A DNA stretch of 64,000 nt from Desulfitobacterium hafniense DCB-2 (GTDB taxonomy: Bacteria; Bacillota; Desulfitobacteriia; Desulfitobacteriales; Desulfitobacteriaceae): contig NC_011830.1 of NCBI RefSeq assembly GCF_000021925.1, forward strand, positions 4,127,001-4,191,000, in the 5' to 3' direction. Positions within the stretch are counted from its first letter, which is position 1. Each line of letters starts with the position of its first letter. Below are positions 49,019-58,549 of this stretch, one piece after another. The position numbers and the translations under genes are program-made. The notes below the pieces were generated by a model, which was given only the letters and a program-made list of their open reading frames with translations, was not told where the DNA came from and ran no database searches.

Positions 49019-51068
49019 TATCCCTGCCTCCATCCTCTTCCTTAACTTCAGGATCACTTTCAGTTCCACCATCGTTGTTCTTATCCGATTTATAGAGCAA
49101 ATAGCCCGACCAAAAAGCGGTCATAAATGTATCCTTTTCCGGAATCAACTCCTGCTCCTTTTCCAAAAACTCCAGCAGAGTTTGAGCCAGCATAGGCCGG
49201 AAATTGCTCCCCAGCTTCATGGACCATTGCTGGGCCAGCTCTTCGCAGCGCAGCAAGCCATTCTTCCAGATCATTGCCGGCGTCAATTTGCTGCCGAATT
49301 TCATCACCCGCTGTTTGAGAAAATCCTTACCCGTCTTTTGGTAATACGAGTTGGAAAACTGCTTCAGCAATAAACCGGCAGCAAAGCCCAATTGCTCTGC
49401 CTTGGCCAGATGACTCAGCTCCAGCTTCCCCTGGGCATACAACGCTTTAAATTCATCCCAATCCGCCAAAGTTCTCACTCCCCCTTGCTTGTGCAAAATC
49501 TTCTCTTCATATTCCTTTAAAAAATACAGAAAGCTATAATGGAACACCAGCTCCTGGAGCATTTGCCCCCGGTCTTCCTTATTGGCCAATTCATTGAGCT
49601 TTCGGGCAGTAGCCATGTGCAGCCGCTCCCATCTGAGGGGCTCCTTGTGAAAAACACTCCGCAGACTCTCCCACACATAGCCTGGACCATACACATTGGC
49701 CAGCAGGGCCGGAAGATTCTGGGTGCGATAGACAGGTTGTTCCCTCACTCCGAAGGCCTCCTGAATTTTGCCTGTTTCTCGCGCGCTTAACCGATACAGT
49801 ATTTTTTCCACCTGGCCGGCTACACTGGGGATCACATCCTCGATCATAGCCCGGATGTGCATATTGCCACGGGACAAATCACCAGAATAATAGAGGATGG
49901 TCAAGCGATGCTCATCTCCCATTTCCGGAACGATCCTGTCGATGCCCGCCAGCACTTTTAGCTGCAGATCGCCGTCACTTTGTTTCTCGTCGCGCTTTTT
50001 CAGCAGCTTTTGATACTTGACAAAAAGCTGCCGGGAGTCGCCGTCTGTCAGAGGCAGAACCATGGGAATACCGTAAATGGATTCAAAGCTTTCCACGCTC
50101 ATCATCTTCTTCGCTTCCACACTGGTAATAGGCGCAAACATCTCCTTAAGAACAGCACTGGAAATGGGCACCTGAATTTCCTTGAGGAATTGTACTCCGT
50201 ATAAATAGGCGGCGTAGCTTTCCTCATCCACTTTAATACCTTTAGTCCATTCATCGTCATTCCAGTAGATGGAGCGTGGGGATTCCCAGGTAGGGGACAG
50301 CCAAAGCCAGGATTTGTTGTAGATGGAGACCACCTCATCCGTTTTGCGATTGGTGAAGGTGGATAGGGCATTCTTCTCTTTGCCCAACTCAGCAGCCTCG
50401 TAAAACTTGGCCCGGCCAATTCTTTTCAGGACCTCTTCCCCGTCTAAATGGAGGTGAGCTCCTGGAGTCAGCGGGCTTTCAGCGATCCACATGGACAGCT
50501 CATTCTCTCTCTTTTCCTGATATTTATGAAACATCGGCAGCTCTTGGTCGAAGATCATCATGACTCCCAGCTGCTTGTCCTCAGTGATCAGTTCGGCCCC
50601 CCGAGCAGCTAATAATTCAGCAATCCGGTCGGCTAAAGCAGCTCTCTCTGCCTCTGTTCTATCCCGATAGCCTAGAGTTTTGCCCAGGCGGGGAAGAAGA
50701 AACTCTTTTTTAAAGGCCTCTTCATCCTTCATGGCTTTAATATGAGGGTCGTACACCAGATAACACGGGAGCGGATAAATGCCTTGGGCATGGAGGGGGT
50801 TGCCCCCATTGGGATAGAAAATGGGAAAGGCCACATTTCTTACGGGATTGACTTGGAAGGTTTCTTTCTTTTCCTTGGTCTCCCTGTCCCCTACCTCCAT
50901 CGGCTGAAAGCCGATGTCCTTCTCCGTGATCTCAAGCAGGAAGACATGGCGGAAAAAATTTTTGCAGTTTTCACTGCTTACATCGGTCAACAGCCGGATT
51001 TTGTCCCGGCAGGGCATGTCGCTGTCTTTGATCGGACGGCCGATGCGGATGATGGCTTCGGCTAGCAT
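49011..51068 (-). CDS. cas8b: Cas8b (Csh1-like), type I-B large subunit
   Basis: 685 residues, the expected size for the TM1802/Csh1 group. It starts MLAEAIIRIGRPIKDSDMPC and contains NPVRNVAFPIFYPNGGNPLH. The rest is poorly conserved, as usual. It recognises the PAM and recruits Cas3. AAGGTG precedes the ATG. Overlaps cas7. Subtype rests on this protein, the cas order, and the repeat tag. Confidence 0.88.
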   Translation of the reverse strand: MLAEAIIRIGRPIKDSDMPCRDKIRLLTDVSSENCKNFFRHVFLLEITEKDIGFQPMEVGDRETKEKKETFQVNPVRNVAFPIFYPNGGNPLHAQGIYPLPCYLVYDPHIKAMKDEEAFKKEFLLPRLGKTLGYRDRTEAERAALADRIAELLAARGAELITEDKQLGVMMIFDQELPMFHKYQEKRENELSMWIAESPLTPGAHLHLDGEEVLKRIGRAKFYEAAELGKEKNALSTFTNRKTDEVVSIYNKSWLWLSPTWESPRSIYWNDDEWTKGIKVDEESYAAYLYGVQFLKEIQVPISSAVLKEMFAPITSVEAKKMMSVESFESIYGIPMVLPLTDGDSRQLFVKYQKLLKKRDEKQSDGDLQLKVLAGIDRIVPEMGDEHRLTILYYSGDLSRGNMHIRAMIEDVIPSVAGQVEKILYRLSARETGKIQEAFGVREQPVYRTQNLPALLANVYGPGYVWESLRSVFHKEPLRWERLHMATARKLNELANKEDRGQMLQELVFHYSFLYFLKEYEEKILHKQGGVRTLADWDEFKALYAQGKLELSHLAKAEQLGFAAGLLLKQFSNSYYQKTGKDFLKQRVMKFGSKLTPAMIWKNGLLRCEELAQQWSMKLGSNFRPMLAQTLLEFLEKEQELIPEKDTFMTAFWSGYLLYKSDKNNDGGTESDPEVKEEDGGRDNE

Positions 51069-51133
51069 TGGATCACCTTCTTACAGTTTTTCTTCAACCG
51101 TTCTAATATTTGAACCATCTACTGAGAAATACA

Positions 51134-51169
51134 GAAAACAAGGACAGGTTTTTACCTATCCTTGTTTTC
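51134..51169 (-). terminator. Terminator between hepT and cas8b
   Basis: Stem GAAAACAAGGA (51134-51144) with its complement (51159-51169) and an inner AGGT/ACCT pairing. It would separate the toxin-antitoxin transcript from cas8b. Confidence 0.8.
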
Positions 51170-51225
51170 ATTCGACTAAATAATACCAATTCCTGCATAT
51201 ACTTCTGTTTATTTTCGCTAAAAAA

Positions 51226-51570
51226 TTAAGTTCTCTTTTCACCCAAGAGCTGATTTATCTGTTGCACTAGCTCGGGAAGGCTTTCCCCGATAGTACCCCA
51301 TAAAACCCCCAAGTTGACATTTTCATAATCATGAACAATTTTATTGCGCATACCTCGAATACTTTTCCAAGCAATCTCAGGATTTAATTCTTGTGTCTCG
51401 GCGCTGATGTCTTTTGCCAGCTCCCCGATTTGTCCGATGCAAAAGGCACAAGCAGCTATTGTTTTACGATCACCCACAAACTGTTTATAGTCCATATTAT
51501 CGACATACCCGATTATCTCCTGGGCATAATTTATAATCTTATGAAGAATGATTCTATCTTTATCGGTCAT
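51226..51570 (-). CDS. hepT: HepT-like toxin (DUF86 RNase)
   Basis: 114 residues. The HEPN active-site motif R-x4-H-x-Y is present in GMRNKIVHDYENVN (Arg75, His80, Tyr82). HepT toxins act on RNA and are silenced by MntA, which adds AMP to the tyrosine. It starts inside the 3' end of mntA. The pair sits between cas8b and array 3. Confidence 0.9.
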   Translation of the reverse strand: MTDKDRIILHKIINYAQEIIGYVDNMDYKQFVGDRKTIAACAFCIGQIGELAKDISAETQELNPEIAWKSIRGMRNKIVHDYENVNLGVLWGTIGESLPELVQQINQLLGEKRT

Positions 51571-51859
51571 AGAGCAAAACTCCCTGCTGCCTAATCTCGT
51601 GGTCGATGGGTGAACCAGGCCTTATTTCGGAAATTTCAAAGAGATCTACTTTGCGCCCTAGCGTCTGAGTAATGTCCTCCAGTACCCCATAAAATTTGAT
51701 ATTTAACAATTCTCCCCGGCTATCAATTACAATATCCACATCACTGCTGTCGGTAGCCTTATTTTGAGCGAAAGAACCGAAGAGTATCGCCTGGTAAATA
51801 GGGGCAGCCTCAAATATAGGGAAAAGCTTATCTTTTATCTCCGCTACGTCCATTGACAT
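51560..51859 (-). CDS. mntA: MntA-like antitoxin, minimal nucleotidyltransferase
   Basis: 99 residues from the ATG at 51859, which has GGAGG nine bases upstream; the ATG at 51868 is too close to it. The nucleotidyltransferase signature G-S-x10-D-x-D is seen in LFGSFAQNKATDSSDVDIVI (Gly28-Ser29, Asp40, Asp42), with a third acidic residue in KVDLFEI. By family it adenylylates the HepT active-site tyrosine. First gene of the pair; overlaps hepT. Confidence 0.9.
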   Translation of the reverse strand: MSMDVAEIKDKLFPIFEAAPIYQAILFGSFAQNKATDSSDVDIVIDSRGELLNIKFYGVLEDITQTLGRKVDLFEISEIRPGSPIDHEIRQQGVLLYDR

Positions 51860-51970
51860 CGTGATCATCCTCCGTTATGAAACTATCACTATCGACCTTA
51901 ATATCCATTGTATGGAAACAGTATATCATAGCCTGCTTTTATTCTCCATATTTAATCCCTTAATATAGAA

Positions 51971-52012
51971 TTTCCCGGCAATGGTGTCACACCTGACACC
52001 ATTGCCGGGAAA
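51971..52012. terminator. Strong hairpin with 19-bp perfect arms
   Basis: Arm TTTCCCGGCAATGGTGTCA (51971-51989), 4-base loop, exact complement (51994-52012), then AAAATTT. It lies upstream of mntA and downstream (minus strand) of array 3, so it insulates the two. It could also be a mobile palindrome. Confidence 0.8.
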
Positions 52013-52025
52013 AATTTATCTGTGA

Positions 52026-52292
52026 TGCTGATTATCAACTCGGTAGATGCTTGTCAAGGGGCGGCGTCAGCCGAGACGAAGTCCTTGCCCTTGATTGGCT
52101 AACATGGCCAAGACCCTTATACCTCAGAACAGTTTAAAGACCGTTCTTCTGCCACCCGGCGGGGGCGGGGTTTCAGGGGCTGGCCCCTGAGAGAGCAGCT
52201 TGGAGTATTTACCTGAGATGAAAAAAGAAGCAATCTTGCGATTCTGAGAGAATCCCTAACTCTGGAGTGTCCGTTTTATCGAGAAAAGGTCA
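52026..52292. mobile_element. Inverted fragment of the IS3-family element end plus its target flank
   Basis: The plus strand here matches the complement of 44123-44390 at roughly nine bases in ten. It includes the IS tail, the terminal repeat ending TGTCC at 52272, and then 20 bp (52273-52292) identical to the coiled-coil gene sequence beside the IS at 44123-44142. It then fuses directly to a truncated CRISPR repeat. No transposase is included. Confidence 0.85.
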
Positions 52293-55200
52293 CTTATAGG
52301 TAAGCTAATAACGATAATTTGGGTTTTCTGAGCGCAAGATCACTGTTGAGCGTTTCAATCCCTCATAGGTAAGCTAACAACTGGAGAGGTGTTATAATTT
52401 ATCGGGGAACCCGTAAATGGTTTCAATTCCTCATAGGTAAGCTAACAACTTAGCTTTTGTTATGTACCCTGATGACCTCGATGAGTTTCAATTCCTCATA
52501 GGTAAGCTAACAACTGTTCCCCCACTTGTTCTACATGTGTCGCAAGATCATGTTTCAATTCCTCATAGGTAAGCTAACAACCGAAGGCACCTTTGGCACA
52601 GCCTCGACAGGACGAGCGTTTCAATTCCTCATAGGTAAGCTAACAACCTCTTCGAGAGAGAAGAAGAAGGCGATATCCTTCTCCTGTTTCAATTCCTCAT
52701 AGGTAAGCTAACAACTGCTTCCTCAAAGACGATCTCTTTGGTGAGCAGCTGTTTCAATTCCTCATAGGTAAGCTAACAACCCTATTGCAGTCGGTGTTAG
52801 CCATTTAGTATTACCTGGTTTCAATTCCTCATAGGTAAGCTAACAACCCGTACACCTCGTAGGCATCACTATAGCGGATTCTATGGGTTTCAATTCCTCA
52901 TAGGTAAGCTAACAACGTGTTGAAAAAGCAGTATTGGACAGGTGGGAGATGTTTCAATTCCTCATAGGTAAGCTAACAACTAGGATGTCCTGAATACGAA
53001 GAGCTGCTGATTCATTGTTTCAATTCCTCATAGGTAAGCTAACAACCGGTGGCACATAATGGCTTTGCGCCCGGGCAGATTTGTTTCAATTCCTCATAGG
53101 TAAGCTAACAACGATGGCGGCCATTTCAGCCAGAACATTACCGGGCGGGAGTTTCAATTCCTCATAGGTAAGCTAACAACTACCCACCTTCTTGGGGGCC
53201 TGTTTGCCATTCTTTTCTTGTTTCAATTCCTCATAGGTAAGCTAACAACGGGACTAAGGAATCTCACATTTTCAGCGATGACCTCAGTTTCAATTCCTCA
53301 TAGGTAAGCTAACAACAGGCCAGACATGGCAGCGACGTAAGATTGATTTTGGGTTTCAATTCCTCATAGGTAAGCTAACAACGAAGTCGAGAAAAACACG
53401 CCGGTTGACACGAAGGAGCTTGTTTCAATTCCTCATAGGTAAGCTAACAACTGTGATAGGTTTTAGTGATGCTTATAGTTTGTTCTTGTTTCAATTCCTC
53501 ATAGGTAAGCTAACAACGTGATGAAAAACGATCCCTCACACTTGAAGAGCAGGTTTCAATTCCTCATAGGTAAGCTAACAACTTAATAGGCCTGATGTAT
53601 TGTCCTCAACAGGCTTATGTTTCAATTCCTCATAGGTAAGCTAACAACAATCTTACCACCGTAGACAGGAGTCCAACCAGATAGAAGTTTCAATTCCTCA
53701 TAGGTAAGCTAACAACGTCAACATATGCCTCTGAGTCTTTGCCGTCCGCAATATGTTTCAATTCCTCATAGGTAAGCTAACAACTTCCTATGAGCAATAT
53801 CATATTATCACGGATATTGCGTGTTTCAATTCCTCATAGGTAAGCTAACAACCGGTAATAAAGCAAGAACGTTAACCGCGAGGCACGATTGTTTCAATTC
53901 CTCATAGGTAAGCTAACAACAGTAGTGTATTGGGTAGTTGGACGGTATTGCAATATAGGTTTCAATTCCTCATAGGTAAGCTAACAACAAAGGCAGGGAT
54001 TTTTTTACCTTGCCTAGATTATAGTTTCAATTCCTCATAGGTAAGCTAACAACGGAGCGTGAGGGCCACAACGACAACAAAGGTCACTGGGTTTCAATTC
54101 CTCATAGGTAAGCTAACAACAGCTAATCCACATCCCCACAGGCAGGCCGGTCATGGTGAGTTTCAATTCCTCATAGGTAAGCTAACAACCTTATGGACCA
54201 CAGGGCCAGGGCAAGGCTGCGGTAGTTTCAATTCCTCATAGGTAAGCTAACAACGGGAAACGAACTCTATGAGTTTGTAGAAGGATTATCGCCAGTTTCA
54301 ATTCCTCATAGGTAAGCTAACAACGCAACGTCAATCACCCTCAGTGTCTCTTTTCTGAAGTTTCAATTCCTCATAGGTAAGCTAACAACTGATCTTACTC
54401 ATGCGGGAGGTTTTGAGGAAATCGTGTTTCAATTCCTCATAGGTAAGCTAACAACTAGGTACAACGAAAAGGCTTACGATAGAATAGAAAGTTTCAATTC
54501 CTCATAGGTAAGCTAACAACACAGGTCAAAGGATTACATCGATAGGCTTTGCGATGTTTCAATTCCTCATAGGTAAGCTAACAACGAAAGTGAGGAAGGC
54601 TCAGTATGACAGAACGTGAGATGTTTCAATTCCTCATAGGTAAGCTAACAACATGCAGTCTTTTGAGTTATGAGGGCTTTGAGGATTGTGTGTTTCAATT
54701 CCTCATAGGTAAGCTAACAACTCCGTCACTATCATAGGGGATGGGGTGGGACTTGCGTTTCAATTCCTCATAGGTAAGCTAACAACCTCCTTATGTGTTA
54801 TCTACCAGGAGTACGAGGATATAGTTTCAATTCCTCATAGGTAAGCTAACAACTCGCCATCCTAATCCTCCTTTTCTTCCTGCTTCTGTTTCAATTCCTC
54901 ATAGGTAAGCTAACAACATTGAAAGGCTTGCTTTATCGTGTATCATGTACTTGTGTTTCAATTCCTCATAGGTAAGCTAACAACCAAAAAATTTGGAAAG
55001 CTTATGGACAAGGTCTCGAAGTTTCAATTCCTCATAGGTAAGCTAACAACTCGGGTCTTAGGGTTTTGGATTTTACCTCACGATGTTTCAATTCCTCATA
55101 GGTAAGCTAACAACCATGGAAATAGGCCGAAACATAGCGAAATATCGGAGTTTCAATTCCTCATAGGTAAGCTAACAACTTGCAAAATACGTCCCCGATT

Positions 55201-56304
55201 TGTGAGGATTAATCCTCGTTTCAATTCCTCATAGGTAAGCTAACAACATGTATTTGCCGTGGTCCTGGTTAGGTTGGTGAAGTTTCAATTCCTCATAGGT
55301 AAGCTAACAACTCCCGGTTGTCGAGAAAGATGGGCGCCGATACTCCGGTTTCAATTCCTCATAGGTAAGCTAACAACTGCCTGTTAGCTGCGCCAGTTCA
55401 TCTATGCTCATGTGTTTCAATTCCTCATAGGTAAGCTAACAACAAGTATCTTAGGCGTTAGGAGGTACACACAATGGCGTTTCAATTCCTCATAGGTAAG
55501 CTAACAACACAATCAGGGCGCTCAGAAAGGTAAAAATAAAGCGGTTTCAATTCCTCATAGGTAAGCTAACAACTTAGCTAAACTCTACGGGGATGGTCGG
55601 CCATTGGAGTTTCAATTCCTCATAGGTAAGCTAACAACTGAGATAAAATACAAAGTTCCACCGATATCAAAAAGTTTCAATTCCTCATAGGTAAGCTAAC
55701 AACTGCCCCCACACTGAATAGGCAAATAGCATATTGAGTTTCAATTCCTCATAGGTAAGCTAACAACGGGGAATTTAGAATCCTCATGATTGGCCATAAG
55801 AAGGTTTCAATTCCTCATAGGTAAGCTAACAACAAGACGTTCACGCGATGTCGCAGCGCCATAATCACAGGGTTTCAATTCCTCATAGGTAAGCTAACAA
55901 CGGAACCGCATGAAGATTTATTTATGCCAGAGCGAGAGTTTCAATTCCTCATAGGTAAGCTAACAACCTGGCCAGCGCCTTTGACGGAGCGTTTGAACTG
56001 GCGGAAGTTTCAATTCCTCATAGGTAAGCTAACAACGAGGCGCGGAAGGATCTATGCCCACGAAATGAGTGATGTTTCAATTCCTCATAGGTAAGCTAAC
56101 AACGTCTACCCCGTGATCAGGAATGATGGAAAGGAAGTGAGAGTTTCAATTCCTCATAGGTAAGCTAACAACTACACTCACTCCATTATCACTTACGATG
56201 TAAAAGCCGTTTCAATTCCTCATAGGTAAGCTAACAACTTCAAATACCTTCTTCACATGCTCATCTGAACAGGCGTTTCAATTCCTCATAGGTAAGCTAA
56301 CAAC
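52293..56304 (-). CRISPR. CRISPR array 3, 60 full repeats plus one truncated repeat
   Basis: 30-bp repeats ending GAGGAATTGAAAC on the minus strand. The truncated trailer repeat is CTTATAGGTAAGCTAATAAC at 52293-52312. Full repeats start at 52352 (GAGGGATTG variant), 52420, 52485 and then about every 66 bp to the last at 56275. All later repeats are identical to each other as far as I read them, with 60 spacers of about 33-40 bp. One spacer (55444-55478) includes an AGGAGG-N8-ATG translation start, as expected for phage or plasmid sequence. Leader at the high end, beside cas6. Confidence 0.97.
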
Positions 56305-56460
56305 CCATTTCACCAGCATTAAATAAGCCATTACAGCCATTGACCAAAATTAACCAAATCAGCACTTCTCTTCTTAGCCCGCTTATTTAGCCATATTCTT
56401 TGTCGTCGATCCCCGGGCATTTTTACCTTACTGCACATCGACGACAAGAGCTACGATTAA
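56305..56460 (-). promoter_or_regulatory. Leader of array 3
   Basis: Conserved inverted repeat TTGTCGTCGAT (56400-56410) and ATCGACGACAA (56437-56447), 96 bp from the first repeat, same spacing as the other leaders. A second inverted repeat, TAAATAAGC with GCTTATTTA, lies nearer the array. Between 56461 and 56652 nothing is recognised. Confidence 0.85.
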
Positions 56461-56652
56461 AACTTAGCCTTTTATCCTCCCCCTAATCTAGTGGTAGGAG
56501 GAATAAACCGGCTAGTTTATCTAAAACGAAATCAGCCCTATCTCTCATGCTAATATTAGCACAGGAAGGGATTAGATCAAAATCGAAATTCTGGGATTGT
56601 TGAAAAAGTAAACTCTTTAATACCAAACTCCAGTATCACTTTGCCAGGAAAA

Positions 56653-56696
56653 GGTCTGTCCGAAATAGGTACGCGCGTACCTATTTCGGACAGACC
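56653..56696. repeat. 44-bp perfect palindrome, copy 3 of 3
   Basis: Same core as copies at 37043 and 38313; outer arm GGTC pairs with GACC. It lies 15 bp beyond the cas6 stop, where it can act as terminator. Confidence 0.95.
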
Positions 56697-56711
56697 CAAC
56701 GGCGATGTTTA

Positions 56712-57452
56712 CTATCCATTGATAATCTCCACACACCCGAACCCCTGGCTGTTCTTACTTCCTATTCCTCCATCGACGGCCAACTGAAGCAGCTCTTTCG
56801 GCCCCGATAAAAGCAGCTTACCGGCATACCCTTTAATTACTGTGTTTTTATAATTGACGATCCTCATCCTTTGTATTCCCAGCGGTCGGATTTCCACTTC
56901 CCCTTCCGGTCCTTCTGATCCATAGAGGGCCCGGTATTTCTTGCGCAGATTTTCATTGAATAAACGGCTATAATCCGTTTCTCCCGGTTGAAAGTAGACC
57001 GTATATTTCCTGCCATCCGGCCTGAGCAGCGTACTGTACAGCACCACCGGGGAAAGGGTTCTCACCATAACCTTATTTTCTCTCACCTTATACTGACCGG
57101 CACTTATTCTATCGATCTCCAGCTCCTGGGCCCCTAAGCGCATAACCCCTTTTGTAAGCAGCACATTGACCAGGGACTGGCAAAAATCCTGCAGCGGAGA
57201 GGATACCGTCAACTTCAGCTCTCCTTCAAAAGCAATCCTTTTATTCACCCTATCCATTTGATACACACCCTGGATTAAAGAAAAACAAAACAGCTTAAAG
57301 GCGCGGTTTCCGTCGCTATAGCCCTTCTCATGCAAAAAAGCCGCCAGCTCCTGATCAATGGAATTGTACAACGCTGCCTGAACCAAATAATTATAGTGAA
57401 TAGGCAATACAACCGGTTCCCGCAAAGGTTTAAAATAAATCTCTAAATTCAT
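56712..57452 (-). CDS. cas6: Cas6 crRNA-processing endoribonuclease
   Basis: 246 residues from MNLEIYFKPLREPVVLPIHY. RAMP fold with the C-terminal glycine-rich loop DGGIGSKNSQGFGCVEII. It cuts pre-crRNA within repeats, leaving the 8-base ATTGAAAC tag. His17-like and other basic residues near the N-terminus are candidates for catalysis. The frame extends 15 codons upstream, but the ATG at 57452 has a GGAG site. Array 3 separates it from cas8b. Confidence 0.92.
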   Translation of the reverse strand: MNLEIYFKPLREPVVLPIHYNYLVQAALYNSIDQELAAFLHEKGYSDGNRAFKLFCFSLIQGVYQMDRVNKRIAFEGELKLTVSSPLQDFCQSLVNVLLTKGVMRLGAQELEIDRISAGQYKVRENKVMVRTLSPVVLYSTLLRPDGRKYTVYFQPGETDYSRLFNENLRKKYRALYGSEGPEGEVEIRPLGIQRMRIVNYKNTVIKGYAGKLLLSGPKELLQLAVDGGIGSKNSQGFGCVEIING

Positions 57453-57501
57453 TTTCTGCCGCTCCCCATCCTTCCTCGGTATGGCCTGAATTAACAACCT
57501 C

Positions 57502-57567
57502 GTTTCAATTCCTCATAGGCAGGCTAAAGACCCGGAGCATCCTTACCTTACTCCATACCGACGACAA
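57502..57567 (-). CRISPR. Solo degenerate repeat with leader remnant upstream of cas6
   Basis: 57502-57531 matches the repeat at about 25 of 30 positions (GTTTCAATTCCTCATAGGC at the start on the plus strand). It is followed by a shortened leader with CCTTACCTTACTCCAT and the arm ACCGACGACAA (57557-57567). The left leader arm and the 90-bp spacer are gone, and there is no spacer-repeat series. Confidence 0.85.
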
Positions 57568-57735
57568 ATTCACATAATTAAACCTAACCCATTCCCTTCT
57601 AACATCCGCCCGTCCCCTACCCTTCCTGATAATGTTAGCATATGGAACACTAAAATCAAAGACAGCAATCCTTTAAGCCTTTCTTCTCAACTATCCAACT
57701 ATCCCGAATCAGACAGGACAGGACCTTGATTCTTT

Positions 57736-58281
57736 TCAGCCGTCTTCCTCCCGGCTTTTCAATTGACACCTATAGAGAACATGCTCAGCTAGAGGACTAT
57801 TCTCTGCAACATGGGGGTGCTTAAATTCCATAACCTTTTTCATACCAAGCTTCTTCATCACATTTTCCGACGGAAGATTAGCTTTCGCCGTGAAGCTATA
57901 GACTTCATCCAATCCCAAGGTATTGAATCCATAGTCCAAGCACGCTTTTGCCCCTTCAGTAGCATAGCCCTTTCCCCATGCCGCATAGTTAAGCCGCCAT
58001 GCTATTTCCACACAAGGAGTGAATGCCGCCGCAAATGTTGCTCTATGAAAGCCTATAAACCCGATAAACTCATGATTGTCTTTGGTTTCCACAGCATAGG
58101 CTCCATATCCCAAACTGAGTTCATCGCGAATCATCTCATAGAGTGAATCGGTTTCCTGCTCTGTAAGGGTTTCGGGGAAATATCTCATCACCCTTGAATC
58201 CTTATTCATCATTCTGAATTCCCTTAGATCCTGTTCCTTCCAGTCACGGAAAATTAACCTTGGTGTCTCAAAATAAATCAT
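57736..58281 (-). CDS. GNAT acetyltransferase (RimJ/RimL type)
   Basis: 181 residues from MIYFETPRLIFRDWKEQDLR, the RimL-like start. The acetyl-CoA-binding region is CVEIAWRLNYAAWGKGYATEGAKACLDYGF, followed by AKANLPSENVMKKLGMKKV. Substrate unknown; members modify ribosomal proteins or small amines. GGAGGAG site. Single gene. Confidence 0.9.
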   Translation of the reverse strand: MIYFETPRLIFRDWKEQDLREFRMMNKDSRVMRYFPETLTEQETDSLYEMIRDELSLGYGAYAVETKDNHEFIGFIGFHRATFAAAFTPCVEIAWRLNYAAWGKGYATEGAKACLDYGFNTLGLDEVYSFTAKANLPSENVMKKLGMKKVMEFKHPHVAENSPLAEHVLYRCQLKSREEDG

Positions 58282-58393
58282 TGCCTGCTCCTCCACTTAC
58301 CCCTTATATCAATCGCTCCCTATTCATCATCTTATAGGAATATACAAATCCACTTCTGAATCCGGATAGCCATCCCCCCAAAAACCCTTCATC

Positions 58394-58549
58394 CTACAGC
58401 TCAAAGTCCTCCCACCAGTACATTTCTTCCTTTTGGAGAGAAACCATGTCCCCAAACACGACAACGTTGTCGCATTTGGGGACAAACCCGGTTTCCGGCA
58501 TTTTACTAATCAGAGCCAAGACTTCCTTATTCACACTCACAGCCTTCAT
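58394..58549 (-). CDS. Hypothetical 51-residue protein
   Basis: From MKAVSVNKEVLALISKMPET, ending EEMYWWEDFEL. Its ATG lies inside the last codons of the upstream gene. No family recognised. Two tiny overlapping genes in one direction suggest a real two-gene unit, but support is only this arrangement. Confidence 0.45.
   Translation of the reverse strand: MKAVSVNKEVLALISKMPETGFVPKCDNVVVFGDMVSLQKEEMYWWEDFEL

Noticed and set aside
54059..54241. 60-codon frame with repeated FQFLIGKLTT
   Set aside because: It is the translation of CRISPR repeats in array 3, not a gene.
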